NCBI GenBank assembly: GCA_913776675.1
Contig: CAJYRE010000038.1
Location: forward strand, 1-5,004
Length of the DNA stretch: 5,004 nucleotides
From: Rhizobiaceae bacterium
GTDB lineage: Bacteria > Pseudomonadota > Alphaproteobacteria > Rhizobiales > Rhizobiaceae
Reading direction: 5' to 3'
Shown here: positions 1 to 4,630 of the stretch, one piece after another
How positions within the stretch are numbered: the stretch's first letter is position 1
Layout: each line of letters starts with the position of its first letter
Made by a program: the position numbers and the translations under genes
The notes under the pieces: generated by a model
Database searches by the model: none
Told to the model about the DNA's origin: nothing
What the model saw: the letters and a program-made list of their open reading frames with translations, nothing else

Positions 1-377
1 TGCCCTATATTCGTAAGCGCTCAGCACAACTGTTTTCGAAGACACGCTTTATCTCGGCGCAACTCGATGCCTATTTCAAGGACAATCTCTGGCTGGACAT
101 GGCCCGCCATGCCAACGCCATGTCGGATCGTCTGCGCGCGGGCTTGGAGGGCCGCAACAAGGCGCGGCTGGCGTGGAACACCAGCGGCAATGAAGTGTTT
201 GCCATTCTGGACAAACAGGCCGCCAAAGCCGCCCAAGACAAGGGTGCAAAGTTTTATGACTGGCTGCCGCCCCGCGAAACACCGGATATGGTCGGCAAGG
301 ATGAAACCCTCATTCGCCTCGTCACCAGCTTTGCCACGACAGTCGAAGAAGTCGATCAGTTTCTGGATATTCTATAA
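1..377 (+). CDS. ltaE: Low-specificity L-threonine aldolase, C-terminal part (5' truncated)
   Basis: The reading frame is open from base 3 and stops at TAA 375-377, giving the last 124 residues of a protein cut by the window edge. The segment reading KRSAQLFSKTRFISAQLDAY, then DNLWLDMARHANAMSDRL, a small C-terminal domain with NEVFAIL, and the end LVTSFATTVEEVDQFL matches the C-terminal region of PLP-dependent low-specificity threonine aldolases. These cytosolic fold-type I enzymes cleave L-threonine or L-allo-threonine to glycine and acetaldehyde. The PLP-binding lysine and most of the active site lie upstream, so activity cannot be judged from this piece. The gene converges on hsp20; the hairpin at 385-405 follows its stop by 7 bases but has no good T-tract in this direction. 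Family assignment is from recalled motifs. A beta-eliminating lyase of the same superfamily is the main alternative. Confidence 0.85.
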   Translation, partial: PYIRKRSAQLFSKTRFISAQLDAYFKDNLWLDMARHANAMSDRLRAGLEGRNKARLAWNTSGNEVFAILDKQAAKAAQDKGAKFYDWLPPRETPDMVGKDETLIRLVTSFATTVEEVDQFLDIL

Positions 378-380
378 TAC

Positions 381-405
381 AAAAAGGGCGGCCAATGGCC
401 GCCCT
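381..405 (-). terminator. Intrinsic terminator of hsp20, shared with the convergent ltaE
   Basis: A perfect 9-bp stem pairs 385-393 with 397-405 around a 3-base loop (394-396); its core is GGGCGGCC / GGCCGCCC. Read on the minus strand, the hairpin is followed by TTTTTG, a normal intrinsic terminator 27 bases beyond the hsp20 stop codon. In the plus direction the flank is only weakly T-rich (CTCCCTTCATCT), so it probably acts mainly on hsp20 and at best partly on ltaE. Confidence 0.85.
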
Positions 406-431
406 CCCTTCATCTCAAACTTTGAATGCGG

Positions 432-899
432 TTACACCACATGCGCCTCAATGGCCTTCGGCGCATTGACCGGCTCGGCGGAAATCGCAATCCGGCGTGG
501 CTTCATCGCTTCAGGAATGTTGCGCAGCAGATCAATATGCAGCAACCCGTTTTTCAGCGAAGCATTCTTCACTTCGACATGGTCAGCCAGTTGGAAGCGG
601 CGCTCAAAGCCGCGCTTGGCGATGCCCCGATAAAGAAACTCAGTCTGCTCGGTCTGCTCTTCTTGGGCCTTTTCACCCTTCACAGCGAGCACATGGGCAT
701 GCGCCTCAATGCTCAGCTCACTTTCATCAAAGCCGGCAACGGCCATGGTGATGCGATAGGTGTTTTCCCCGGTGCGCTCGATATTGTAAGGCGGATAGCT
801 TTGGGATGCCTCTGGCTGGCCGAGGCTGTCCAGCATGGTGAACAGACGGTCAAAGCCAACAGTGGAACGGTACAGAGGCGAAAAATCAACGTGACGCAT
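432..899 (-). CDS. Small heat-shock protein, Hsp20/IbpA-like (155 aa)
   Basis: This is an ATP-independent holdase chaperone of the alpha-crystallin type, which binds unfolding proteins in the cytoplasm and passes them to DnaK/ClpB. The N-terminus (FSPLYRSTVGFDRLF, residues 6-20) resembles IbpA and the class A small heat-shock proteins of rhizobia. The alpha-crystallin domain spans about residues 36-140: YPPYNIE at 35-41, the FLYRGIAKRGFERRFQLAD block at 88-106, and A-x(3)-NGLL-x-I-x-L at 113-124. A C-terminal I-x-I element (IAI, 137-139) is the usual oligomer contact. I chose ATG 897-899 because AGGAGG lies 6 bases upstream and the protein then begins like its family; the longer frame from 962 adds 21 residues that would translate the leader. 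An RpoH-like promoter and ROSE thermometer precede it, and an intrinsic terminator follows. The family is certain; the exact gene name (ibpA, hspA and so on) is not. Confidence 0.93.
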   Translation of the reverse strand: MRHVDFSPLYRSTVGFDRLFTMLDSLGQPEASQSYPPYNIERTGENTYRITMAVAGFDESELSIEAHAHVLAVKGEKAQEEQTEQTEFLYRGIAKRGFERRFQLADHVEVKNASLKNGLLHIDLLRNIPEAMKPRRIAISAEPVNAPKAIEAHVV

Positions 900-996
900 A
901 AATGTCCTCCTAGGAGCAACGGTTGCGATAATCATCAGGAAAAGCCCCGGATTTGGCGGCATTTTCCGGTTTTGCAGGCCCTTTTGGCACCCGCAA
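900..996 (-). promoter_or_regulatory. ROSE-type RNA thermometer in the hsp20 leader
   Basis: On the minus strand the end of the leader carries TTGCT (919-915), then CCT, then the Shine-Dalgarno AGGAGG (911-906), then 6 bases and ATG. The U-U/C-G-C-U motif facing an AGGA within the Shine-Dalgarno, with one unpaired G, is the signature of ROSE elements upstream of small heat-shock genes in rhizobia and enterics. Here UUGCU can pair with AGGA at 908-905 around a 6-base loop. The hairpin hides the ribosome site at low temperature and melts with heat. The leader of roughly 95 bases from the predicted start site fits ROSE sizes. The upstream boundary is approximate because it rests on the promoter prediction. 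A competing 4-bp hairpin (926-923 with 919-916) uses the same UUGC and could favour the open state. Confidence 0.82.
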
Positions 997-1001
997 ATCC
1001 A

Positions 1002-1030
1002 AGATGGGAATGAGACTTCAGAAGTTCAAG
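1002..1030 (-). promoter_or_regulatory. Predicted RpoH (sigma-32) promoter of hsp20
   Basis: On the minus strand CTTGAA (1030-1025) is followed 17 bases later by CCATCT (1007-1002), inside TCCCATCT. This agrees with the recalled alphaproteobacterial RpoH pattern of CTTGAA, a spacer of about 17, and CCATnT. Transcription would start near 994-996 and give a leader of about 95 bases. Position in front of a small heat-shock gene supports the call; no start site has been measured. Confidence 0.72.
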
Positions 1031-1132
1031 AGCCAAAATGCACAGAGCAAAAATCCGCTGCAAAAAATCTGGCTGAATTTTTCATGAACGGCCAATTGGG
1101 GTTTTGTTCAGTCACGGCCCCATAACGTATCA

Positions 1133-1234
1133 TCATCAGGAATATCCCTGATGACTGAAGAATTCGTCCCTGCATCTTCAGTGTTTTTGGGCCGGATCGC
1201 CAGCCATTACGTCTTCTGGCGATCCGGCTTTTTT
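1133..1234 (+). ncRNA. Candidate small RNA of three hairpins upstream of pldB
   Basis: Three hairpins lie head to tail: an 8-bp stem (1133-1140 with 1147-1154, loop AATATC), an 8-bp stem (1154-1161 with 1175-1182, loop of 13 containing GTCCCTG), and a 13-bp terminator stem (1191-1203 with 1216-1228) followed by six T. The first two share base 1154, so they abut. No annotated-size gene ends here on the plus strand: the nearest upstream gene, hsp20, points away. The terminator therefore has to end a short transcript starting in about 1040-1140. I could not settle on a promoter: TATCAT at 1128-1133 with TTGTTC at 1104-1109 would start transcription inside the first hairpin, and CATAAC at 1121-1126 is weaker. 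Alternatives are a pldB leader with an attenuator, or a message for a 29-residue peptide (1151-1240). I do not recognise the RNA family. Confidence 0.5.
1191..1234 (+). terminator. Strong intrinsic terminator upstream of pldB
   Basis: A perfect 13-bp GC-rich stem pairs 1191-1203 (GCCGGATCGCCAG) with 1216-1228 around a 12-base loop, followed directly by TTTTTTCTTT from 1229. It is oriented on the plus strand 91 bases before the pldB start. It either ends a small RNA or acts as an attenuator in front of pldB. Confidence 0.88.
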
Positions 1235-1324
1235 CTTTGACCCCGGCCTGCGACCCGCTTATGAAAACAGCATGATACAGCGCCGTGCGCGGGACAGGCT
1301 CCGTGCGTTTGGGGAGACGTTGCC

Positions 1325-2341
1325 ATGGAAACAGTGCTGCATGATTTGCCGGGCAATCCTGTTCCCGACAATCATATCAGTGGTTTTTTCACCGCCCATG
1401 ACGGTGTGAAATTGCGCTATGCCATTTTCAAAAGCCCGATCAGCCCGGCCAAAGGCACGGTCATTCTGGTGCATGGCCGCACCGAATGCATTGAAAAATA
1501 TTTTGAGACGATCCGCGATCTGACCGCTGCCGGTCTTTGGGTTGCCACCTATGATCTGCGCGGACAGGGCCGCTCCGGCCGGATGCTGAAAGATGGCATG
1601 CACGGCCATGTGCGGCGCTTTTCCGATTATGAACGGGATCTCGAACTGTTTATCGAAAATGTGGCATTACCGGATGCGCGCGCACCACTTTCCATGATTG
1701 CCCATTCGACCGGCGGGTTGATTGCGCTGGCAAGCGCTCCGCGCCTGTCTGGCCGGATTTCCAGACTGGTGCTTTCGGCCCCTTTTGTCGGCCTGCATGG
1801 CGAATCCTTGTCGGCCCGAAAAATTTTTACCATGGCGCGGGTTCTGTGCTGGATCGGTCTGGGCAACACGCCCGCCCCCTCCTCCGGCAAACCACCCAGT
1901 TTCACCACCAATGTGCTGACCTCAGACAAACTGCGGTTTGAGCGCAATATCGGGATTGCCGCCTCCGTGCCGGAACTGGCATTGGGGCCACCAACCGCCC
2001 GCTGGCTGCATGAATGCGCCAAAGCCATTGATCGGGTATGCGATCCGGCCCATCTGACCCAGATCACAATCCCCACCTTGCTGCTGGCCCCCATGCTGGA
2101 TGGCGTGGTGCCGTTTCAGGCGCAGGAACATCTGGCCCGCCATTTCCGCGCAGGGCAATTGCTGTCCATTCCCGGTGCGCGCCATGAAGTGTTGCAAGAG
2201 GCTGATCGCTACCGGCAACAGGCGCTTGCCGCCATTCATGCCTTCATTCCCGGCAGCGATGAAACCGAGCAATGGGCCAGCAACGGACTGGAGCCAGAAC
2301 CACAGCCTGAACAGGGCATGGCTCCGTCCAGTTACGACTGA
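1325..2341 (+). CDS. pldB: Alpha/beta hydrolase, PldB-type lysophospholipase L2 (338 aa)
   Basis: This is a serine hydrolase of the Hydrolase_4 / PldB group, expected to deacylate lysophospholipids or monoacylglycerols. Residues 45-52 (TVILVHGR) carry the oxyanion-hole HG, followed by RTECIEKYFE, typical of PldB. The nucleophile elbow is AHSTGG with Ser128; Ala in place of the first Gly of GxSxG is, as I recall, usual in PldB. The charge relay is probably Asp259 (APMLDGVVP) and His287 (GARHEVLQE), both well placed after the cap region. The C-terminal 30 residues (SDETEQWASNGLEPEPQPEQ...) look disordered. There is no obvious signal peptide, so the enzyme is probably cytosolic or peripheral. 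ATG 1325 is supported by GGGGAG at 1311-1316 with an 8-base gap. The 3' end overlaps hisN by 10 bases in convergent orientation. True substrate is uncertain. Confidence 0.85.
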   Translation: METVLHDLPGNPVPDNHISGFFTAHDGVKLRYAIFKSPISPAKGTVILVHGRTECIEKYFETIRDLTAAGLWVATYDLRGQGRSGRMLKDGMHGHVRRFSDYERDLELFIENVALPDARAPLSMIAHSTGGLIALASAPRLSGRISRLVLSAPFVGLHGESLSARKIFTMARVLCWIGLGNTPAPSSGKPPSFTTNVLTSDKLRFERNIGIAASVPELALGPPTARWLHECAKAIDRVCDPAHLTQITIPTLLLAPMLDGVVPFQAQEHLARHFRAGQLLSIPGARHEVLQEADRYRQQALAAIHAFIPGSDETEQWASNGLEPEPQPEQGMAPSSYD

Positions 2342-3105
2342 AGCAGCGCGATGGCCTGCTGGTAGACAGCCTCGGAACTGGCAGCAATGATTTTACCGCC
2401 CTCTTCCGGGCGTCCGCCATCCCATGTTGTGATTATACCGCCTGCCTGCTCGATAATCGGAATCAGCGCACCCACATCATAGGGCTTCAGGCCGGTTTCA
2501 ATCACCAGATCCACAAATCCTGCTGCCAGCAGGGCATAGGCATAGCAATCAACCCCATAGCGGGTCAGCCGCACTTTGGCCCGCACGGCATCAAACCGCA
2601 GCTTTTCATCGGGCAGAAAAATATCCGGCGACGTTGTATAAAGAACAGCATCGGACAGGCCCGAGCAGGCCCGCGTGTGAATCTGCCGCTGACCATCCGG
2701 GCCTTGATACCAGCTCTTCTCGCCATCCGCAAAATACCGCTCTGATGTGAAAGGCTGATCCATCATGCCCATCACAGCGCGGCCCTTTTCCTGAAAGCCA
2801 ATCAGGGTGCCCCAGGTGGGCAGGCCGGAAATAAATGCCTGCGTGCCATCAATCGGGTCAATCACCCAGACACTGTCACGCCCAAGACCAATGGTGCCAT
2901 GCTCTTCACCCAGAATACCATGATCGGTAAATGCGCCTTCAATAAGCGCGCGAATCGCGGTTTCTGCCGCTTTATCGCCCTCTGTCACCGGGTCATAGCC
3001 ACCCGCTTCTTTATTGACCACATCCAGCCCGGAGCGAAACCGCGGCAATGTTTCCGCTTTGGCACTCTCGGCAAGGCGATCAAAAAATGTCTTATCTGGA
3101 CGCAT
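2332..3105 (-). CDS. hisN: Histidinol-phosphatase, inositol monophosphatase family (257 aa)
   Basis: The protein belongs to the Mg2+-dependent, lithium-sensitive-type phosphatase family. The metal-binding motifs are intact: GEEHG with Glu67/Glu68, WVIDPIDGTQAFISGLP with Asp83, Asp86, Gly87 and Thr88, and PYDVGALIPIIEQAGG with Asp210 near the C-terminus. The TFFDRLAESAKAETLPRFR start and the FISGLPTWGTLIG stretch are characteristic of the HisN subgroup, which removes phosphate from L-histidinol phosphate in alphaproteobacterial histidine synthesis, rather than of SuhB or CysQ. Length is normal. ATG 3103-3105 is preceded by GGGAG at 3115-3111 with a 5-base gap. No other his gene is nearby, which is usual for this type. 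Its tail overlaps pldB. Activity on inositol phosphate cannot be excluded from sequence. Confidence 0.9.
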   Translation of the reverse strand: MRPDKTFFDRLAESAKAETLPRFRSGLDVVNKEAGGYDPVTEGDKAAETAIRALIEGAFTDHGILGEEHGTIGLGRDSVWVIDPIDGTQAFISGLPTWGTLIGFQEKGRAVMGMMDQPFTSERYFADGEKSWYQGPDGQRQIHTRACSGLSDAVLYTTSPDIFLPDEKLRFDAVRAKVRLTRYGVDCYAYALLAAGFVDLVIETGLKPYDVGALIPIIEQAGGIITTWDGGRPEEGGKIIAASSEAVYQQAIALLQS

Positions 3106-3272
3106 GGCCTCTCCCGTTTCTGCAATACGCTATGCCGATTCCCGTTTTCTGCACGGAGCTATAGCCCAAATTCTTTCAAGTCGAAATGCATTTGCCACAA
3201 CAAGCATAAACCCACACCGCGCCCACCACCTGCGAATGCTTTTTAAGCAGGGATACGCCAAAGAAAACATCC
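3106..3272. other. hisN upstream region without a recognised element
   Basis: Between the hisN start and the mmgR control region I see a perfect 8-bp palindrome GCTATAGC (3158-3165), whose minus-strand reading CTATAG could serve as a -10 for hisN. CTTGAA at 3180-3175 is only 10 bases away from it, and no good -35 stands at 17. A small dyad TGCTT-TTT-AAGCA lies at 3237-3249. No gene, repeat or tRNA is evident. Confidence 0.4.
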
Positions 3273-3307
3273 GATGCACATTTTTTAGACTCGCACAAAA
3301 ATGCATC
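3273..3307. promoter_or_regulatory. Imperfect dyad upstream of the mmgR promoter, possible activator site
   Basis: GATGCA (3273-3278) is mirrored by TGCATC (3302-3307), with partial symmetry inside. The centre is about 59 bases before the predicted mmgR start, where an activator would sit. Two GCAC(A) boxes (3276-3280 and 3293-3297) lie within it. In S. meliloti mmgR responds to nitrogen status through NtrC, as I recall, but the match to the NtrC consensus is incomplete. Confidence 0.3.
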
Positions 3308-3314
3308 AAACCCC

Positions 3315-3342
3315 TTGACATTTGTGCGGCGCAAAATATGAT
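3315..3342 (+). promoter_or_regulatory. Housekeeping-sigma promoter of the mmgR small RNA
   Basis: A perfect -35 TTGACA (3315-3320) and a -10 TATGAT (3337-3342, one mismatch to TATAAT) are separated by 16 bases. Transcription would begin near 3348-3349, exactly at the first hairpin of the small RNA. The spacer contains a 15-base near-palindrome TTTGTGC-G-GCGCAAA (3321-3335), a possible operator. Confidence 0.82.
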
Positions 3343-3348
3343 GAGCCT

Positions 3349-3426
3349 ACAGTCTTTCGACTGTAAATACCCTCCTTGGGTGTTTCCTCCCTAGATTTGA
3401 GCCGCGCTTCGTGCGCGGTTTTTTTT
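3349..3426 (+). ncRNA. mmgR: MmgR small regulatory RNA (alpha-r8 family)
   Basis: The predicted transcript is about 78 nt. It has a 5' hairpin (3348-3354 with 3359-3365, loop TTTC), a small hairpin (3369-3372 with 3378-3381, loop TCCTT), a pyrimidine stretch TTTCCTCCCT (3383-3392), and a terminator stem (3402-3407 with 3413-3418, loop TTCGT) followed by eight T. From memory, S. meliloti MmgR is a 77-nt Hfq-binding RNA with a conserved unpaired UUUCCUCCCU core that limits polyhydroxybutyrate granule build-up under nitrogen starvation, and its gene lies between the hisN-like and N-formylglutamate amidohydrolase genes just before cpdR1. Size, core, terminator and neighbours all agree. The C/U-rich core can pair with Shine-Dalgarno sequences. 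Synteny was recalled, not looked up. Confidence 0.85.
3402..3426 (+). terminator. Intrinsic terminator of mmgR
   Basis: A 6-bp stem CCGCGC / GCGCGG closes a 5-base loop TTCGT and is followed by eight consecutive T (3419-3426). It ends the small RNA 24 bases before the stop codon of the convergent amidohydrolase gene. The minus-strand flank after the stem (CTCAAATC) has no T-tract, so it should not terminate the amidohydrolase transcript efficiently. Confidence 0.9.
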
Positions 3427-3450
3427 GCCTGATCATCATAGATGTGCAGC

Positions 3451-4335
3451 TTATTCCGCCGCCAGAGCATCATCATCGGCAAGGTCGGCGGCCACTTGCG
3501 CCATTTGCTCGATAAAGCGTGATAAAACGCCTGCCAGCATGGCAAAATCGGCCCGCTTTTCCAACGCCTGCTCATCACAATAAAGCGCCCGGTTGATTTC
3601 GATTTGCAGGGCATGCAGCCCGCGCGCCGGACGGCCATAATGTTCCGTGATAAAACCACCCGCATACGGCTTGTTGCGCACAGCGGTAAAACCATAATCA
3701 CTCAGAATATCCAAGGCAGCATGGGTAAAATCGGCAGAGGCGCTGGAGCCATAACGATCACCAATAATAAAGTCTGGGCGAACCGAACTACTGCCCACTC
3801 GAATGGAGCCGGGCATGGAGTGGCAATCAATCAACACCGCAAGACCGAACCGCGCATGGGTTCTGGCAATCAAACGCCGCAGGCAGGTATGGTAAGGCTT
3901 ATAGATGATCTCGATGCGGGCAAGCCCCTCCTCGACCGTCAAGCGCCCCTGATAGATTTCCATATTTTCGGCCACAATGCGCGGTATAGTACCAAGGCCA
4001 CCGGCCACACGTACGGAATGACCATTGACGTAAGACGGCAGGGGGCCAGAAAACATGCGGGGATCAAGCTCAAACGGTTCGCGGTTGACATCCACGTACG
4101 CACGGGGAAAATTGGCATGAAGGAGAGGCGCGCCATGGGAGGGCGCAGAGGAAAACAGCTCATCGACGAACAGGTCTTCGGAACGGCGTATGGACAAGGA
4201 ATCCAGGCGCGCTATATCCAGAAACGACGGCGGATACATCCGCCCGCTGTGAGGCGAATTGTAAACGAAAGGAATTGTCTGCTCAACGGGTTCACGCACA
4301 CAAAACAGCTCACAATCGGCTGGCCACGGCTGCAT
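3451..4335 (-). CDS. N-formylglutamate amidohydrolase family protein (294 aa)
   Basis: This family (FGase, Pfam PF05013) hydrolyses N-formyl-L-glutamate to formate and glutamate, the last step of one histidine breakdown route. Recognisable blocks are NSPHSG (26-31), RSEDLFVDELF (51-61), ANFPRAYVDVNREP (74-87), LIDCHSMPG (168-176) with probable metal ligands Asp170 and His172, DFIIGDRYGSS (188-198), NKPYAGGFITEHYG (221-234) and ALQIEINRALYCDE (242-255). Length is typical. ATG 4333-4335 has GAAGG about 6 bases upstream. The gene is divergent from cpdR. No hutH, hutU or hutI is present, so a housekeeping amidase role in this conserved rhizobial locus is as likely as histidine catabolism. A -10-like CATAAT on the minus strand (4371-4366) is the only promoter hint, without a good -35. 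I withhold hutG because that name is also used for an unrelated enzyme. Confidence 0.87.
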   Translation of the reverse strand: MQPWPADCELFCVREPVEQTIPFVYNSPHSGRMYPPSFLDIARLDSLSIRRSEDLFVDELFSSAPSHGAPLLHANFPRAYVDVNREPFELDPRMFSGPLPSYVNGHSVRVAGGLGTIPRIVAENMEIYQGRLTVEEGLARIEIIYKPYHTCLRRLIARTHARFGLAVLIDCHSMPGSIRVGSSSVRPDFIIGDRYGSSASADFTHAALDILSDYGFTAVRNKPYAGGFITEHYGRPARGLHALQIEINRALYCDEQALEKRADFAMLAGVLSRFIEQMAQVAADLADDDALAAE

Positions 4336-4381
4336 CTGAACCCTTCTTTACCAAATCAGAAAATCATTATGAAACACATGT

Positions 4382-4393
4382 TGCCAGTTGGCA
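4382..4393. promoter_or_regulatory. Small dyad TGCCA-GT-TGGCA between divergent genes
   Basis: A perfect 5-bp dyad with a 2-base centre, extendable imperfectly to TTG...CAA, lies about 50 bases upstream of the amidohydrolase start and 240 before cpdR. Position and symmetry suit an operator, but it is short and no regulator can be named. Confidence 0.25.
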
Positions 4394-4453
4394 GCAATGA
4401 AGTCCATACTACTGCACAATTCCTTCAATCGGAATCGATTTAAGGAGAAAATT

Positions 4454-4468
4454 ATGCGGAAGATATAA
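4454..4468 (+). CDS. Four-codon minicistron (MRKI) in the cpdR leader
   Basis: AAGGAG (4442-4447) stands 6 bases before ATG 4454, the best ribosome site in the region, yet the frame stops after ATG CGG AAG ATA at TAA 4466-4468. The stop lies 4 bases before the large inverted repeat. MRKI resembles the start of CpdR proteins (M-K/R-R/K-I-LLAED). It may be a regulatory minicistron, a relic of an older cpdR start, or chance. Confidence 0.3.
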   Translation: MRKI

Positions 4469-4472
4469 AGCG

Positions 4473-4522
4473 CTACAGCGAACCTTTGTGCGCCATATAT
4501 TGCGCACAAAGGTTCGCTGTAG
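4473..4522. repeat. Perfect 21-bp inverted repeat with 8-base loop upstream of cpdR
   Basis: Bases 4473-4493 (CTACAGCGAACC... to ...GTGCGC) are the exact reverse complement of 4502-4522, around a loop CATATATT. Neither side has a T-tract (GAGAGTAG on the plus side, GCGCTTTATATC on the minus side), so it is not an ordinary terminator. As RNA it would form a very stable hairpin in the cpdR leader, a likely RNase III substrate or a barrier; as DNA it is a long operator-like or repeat-family palindrome. It starts 105 bases before cpdR ends its leader. Confidence 0.9.
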
Positions 4523-4537
4523 AGAGTAGATCATCAA

Positions 4538-4593
4538 ATGCTTTCCTTGCCTTCACCAGATCTTTACAGGATCACGATTATGAAGGAAAGCAT
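4538..4593 (+). promoter_or_regulatory. 11-bp stem that would bury the start region of the cpdR upstream ORF
   Basis: ATGCTTTCCTT (4538-4548) is the exact complement of AAGGAAAGCAT (4583-4593), separated by 34 bases. The downstream arm contains the GAAGGA ribosome site and part of the ATG at 4592, and the ATG at 4580 lies just inside the loop. If formed in the message, it would control initiation of the short frame that overlaps cpdR. Structure is seen in sequence; function is inferred. Confidence 0.5.
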
Positions 4594-4630
4594 GAACACC
4601 ATCATCAGTCGAGTAACGGTCCTGCAATGA
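4580..4630 (+). CDS. Short upstream ORF overlapping the cpdR start (16 aa)
   Basis: The frame reads MKESMNTIISRVTVLQ and ends at TGA 4628-4630, sharing ATGA with the cpdR start codon at 4627, the classic overlap for coupled translation. ATG 4580 has AGGA (4568-4571) 8 bases upstream; a second in-frame ATG at 4592 has GAAGGA 4 bases upstream; the frame is open back to an ATG at 4538 without a good ribosome site. cpdR has no convincing Shine-Dalgarno of its own, so ribosomes finishing here could start cpdR. I do not recognise the peptide, and short open frames occur by chance. Confidence 0.4.
   Translation: MKESMNTIISRVTVLQ

Noticed and set aside
67..633. A 188-residue plus-strand frame crossing the ltaE end and the terminator
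   Set aside because: It is out of frame with the threonine aldolase residues and runs through the terminator hairpin; the composition is Arg/Trp/Pro-rich as expected from a shadow.
900..962. Longer start for Hsp20 at 962 on the minus strand (21 extra residues)
   Set aside because: It would translate the ROSE leader; the ATG at 899 has AGGAGG at ideal distance and gives the family-typical N-terminus.
426..1013. A 195-residue plus-strand frame across hsp20 and its leader
   Set aside because: It is the antisense of a convincing Hsp20 gene and would read through the RpoH promoter and thermometer.
2899..3394. Plus-strand frames (115 and 126 residues) running from hisN into the mmgR region
   Set aside because: They are antisense to hisN at their 5' ends, show no conserved motif, and their tails cross the small RNA promoter.
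3604..4443. A 279-residue plus-strand frame antisense to the amidohydrolase gene
   Set aside because: It has basic, repetitive composition typical of a shadow frame and no recognisable domain, while the opposite strand encodes a clear conserved enzyme.
4440..4454. CtrA box (TTAA-N7-TTAA) before cpdR
   Set aside because: TTAA at 4440-4443 is followed by ATTA at 8 rather than TTAA at 7 bases; the match is too poor to claim.
4473..4522. Transcription terminator interpretation of the 21-bp inverted repeat
   Set aside because: Neither flank carries a T-tract on its own strand, and the divergent gene arrangement offers no upstream transcript to stop on the plus strand except the cpdR leader itself.
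4486..4626. A 47-residue N-terminal extension of CpdR from ATG 4486
   Set aside because: The start lies within the left arm of the inverted repeat with no ribosome site, the added residues are low-complexity and unlike any receiver, and CpdR proteins begin at K/R-I-LLAED.
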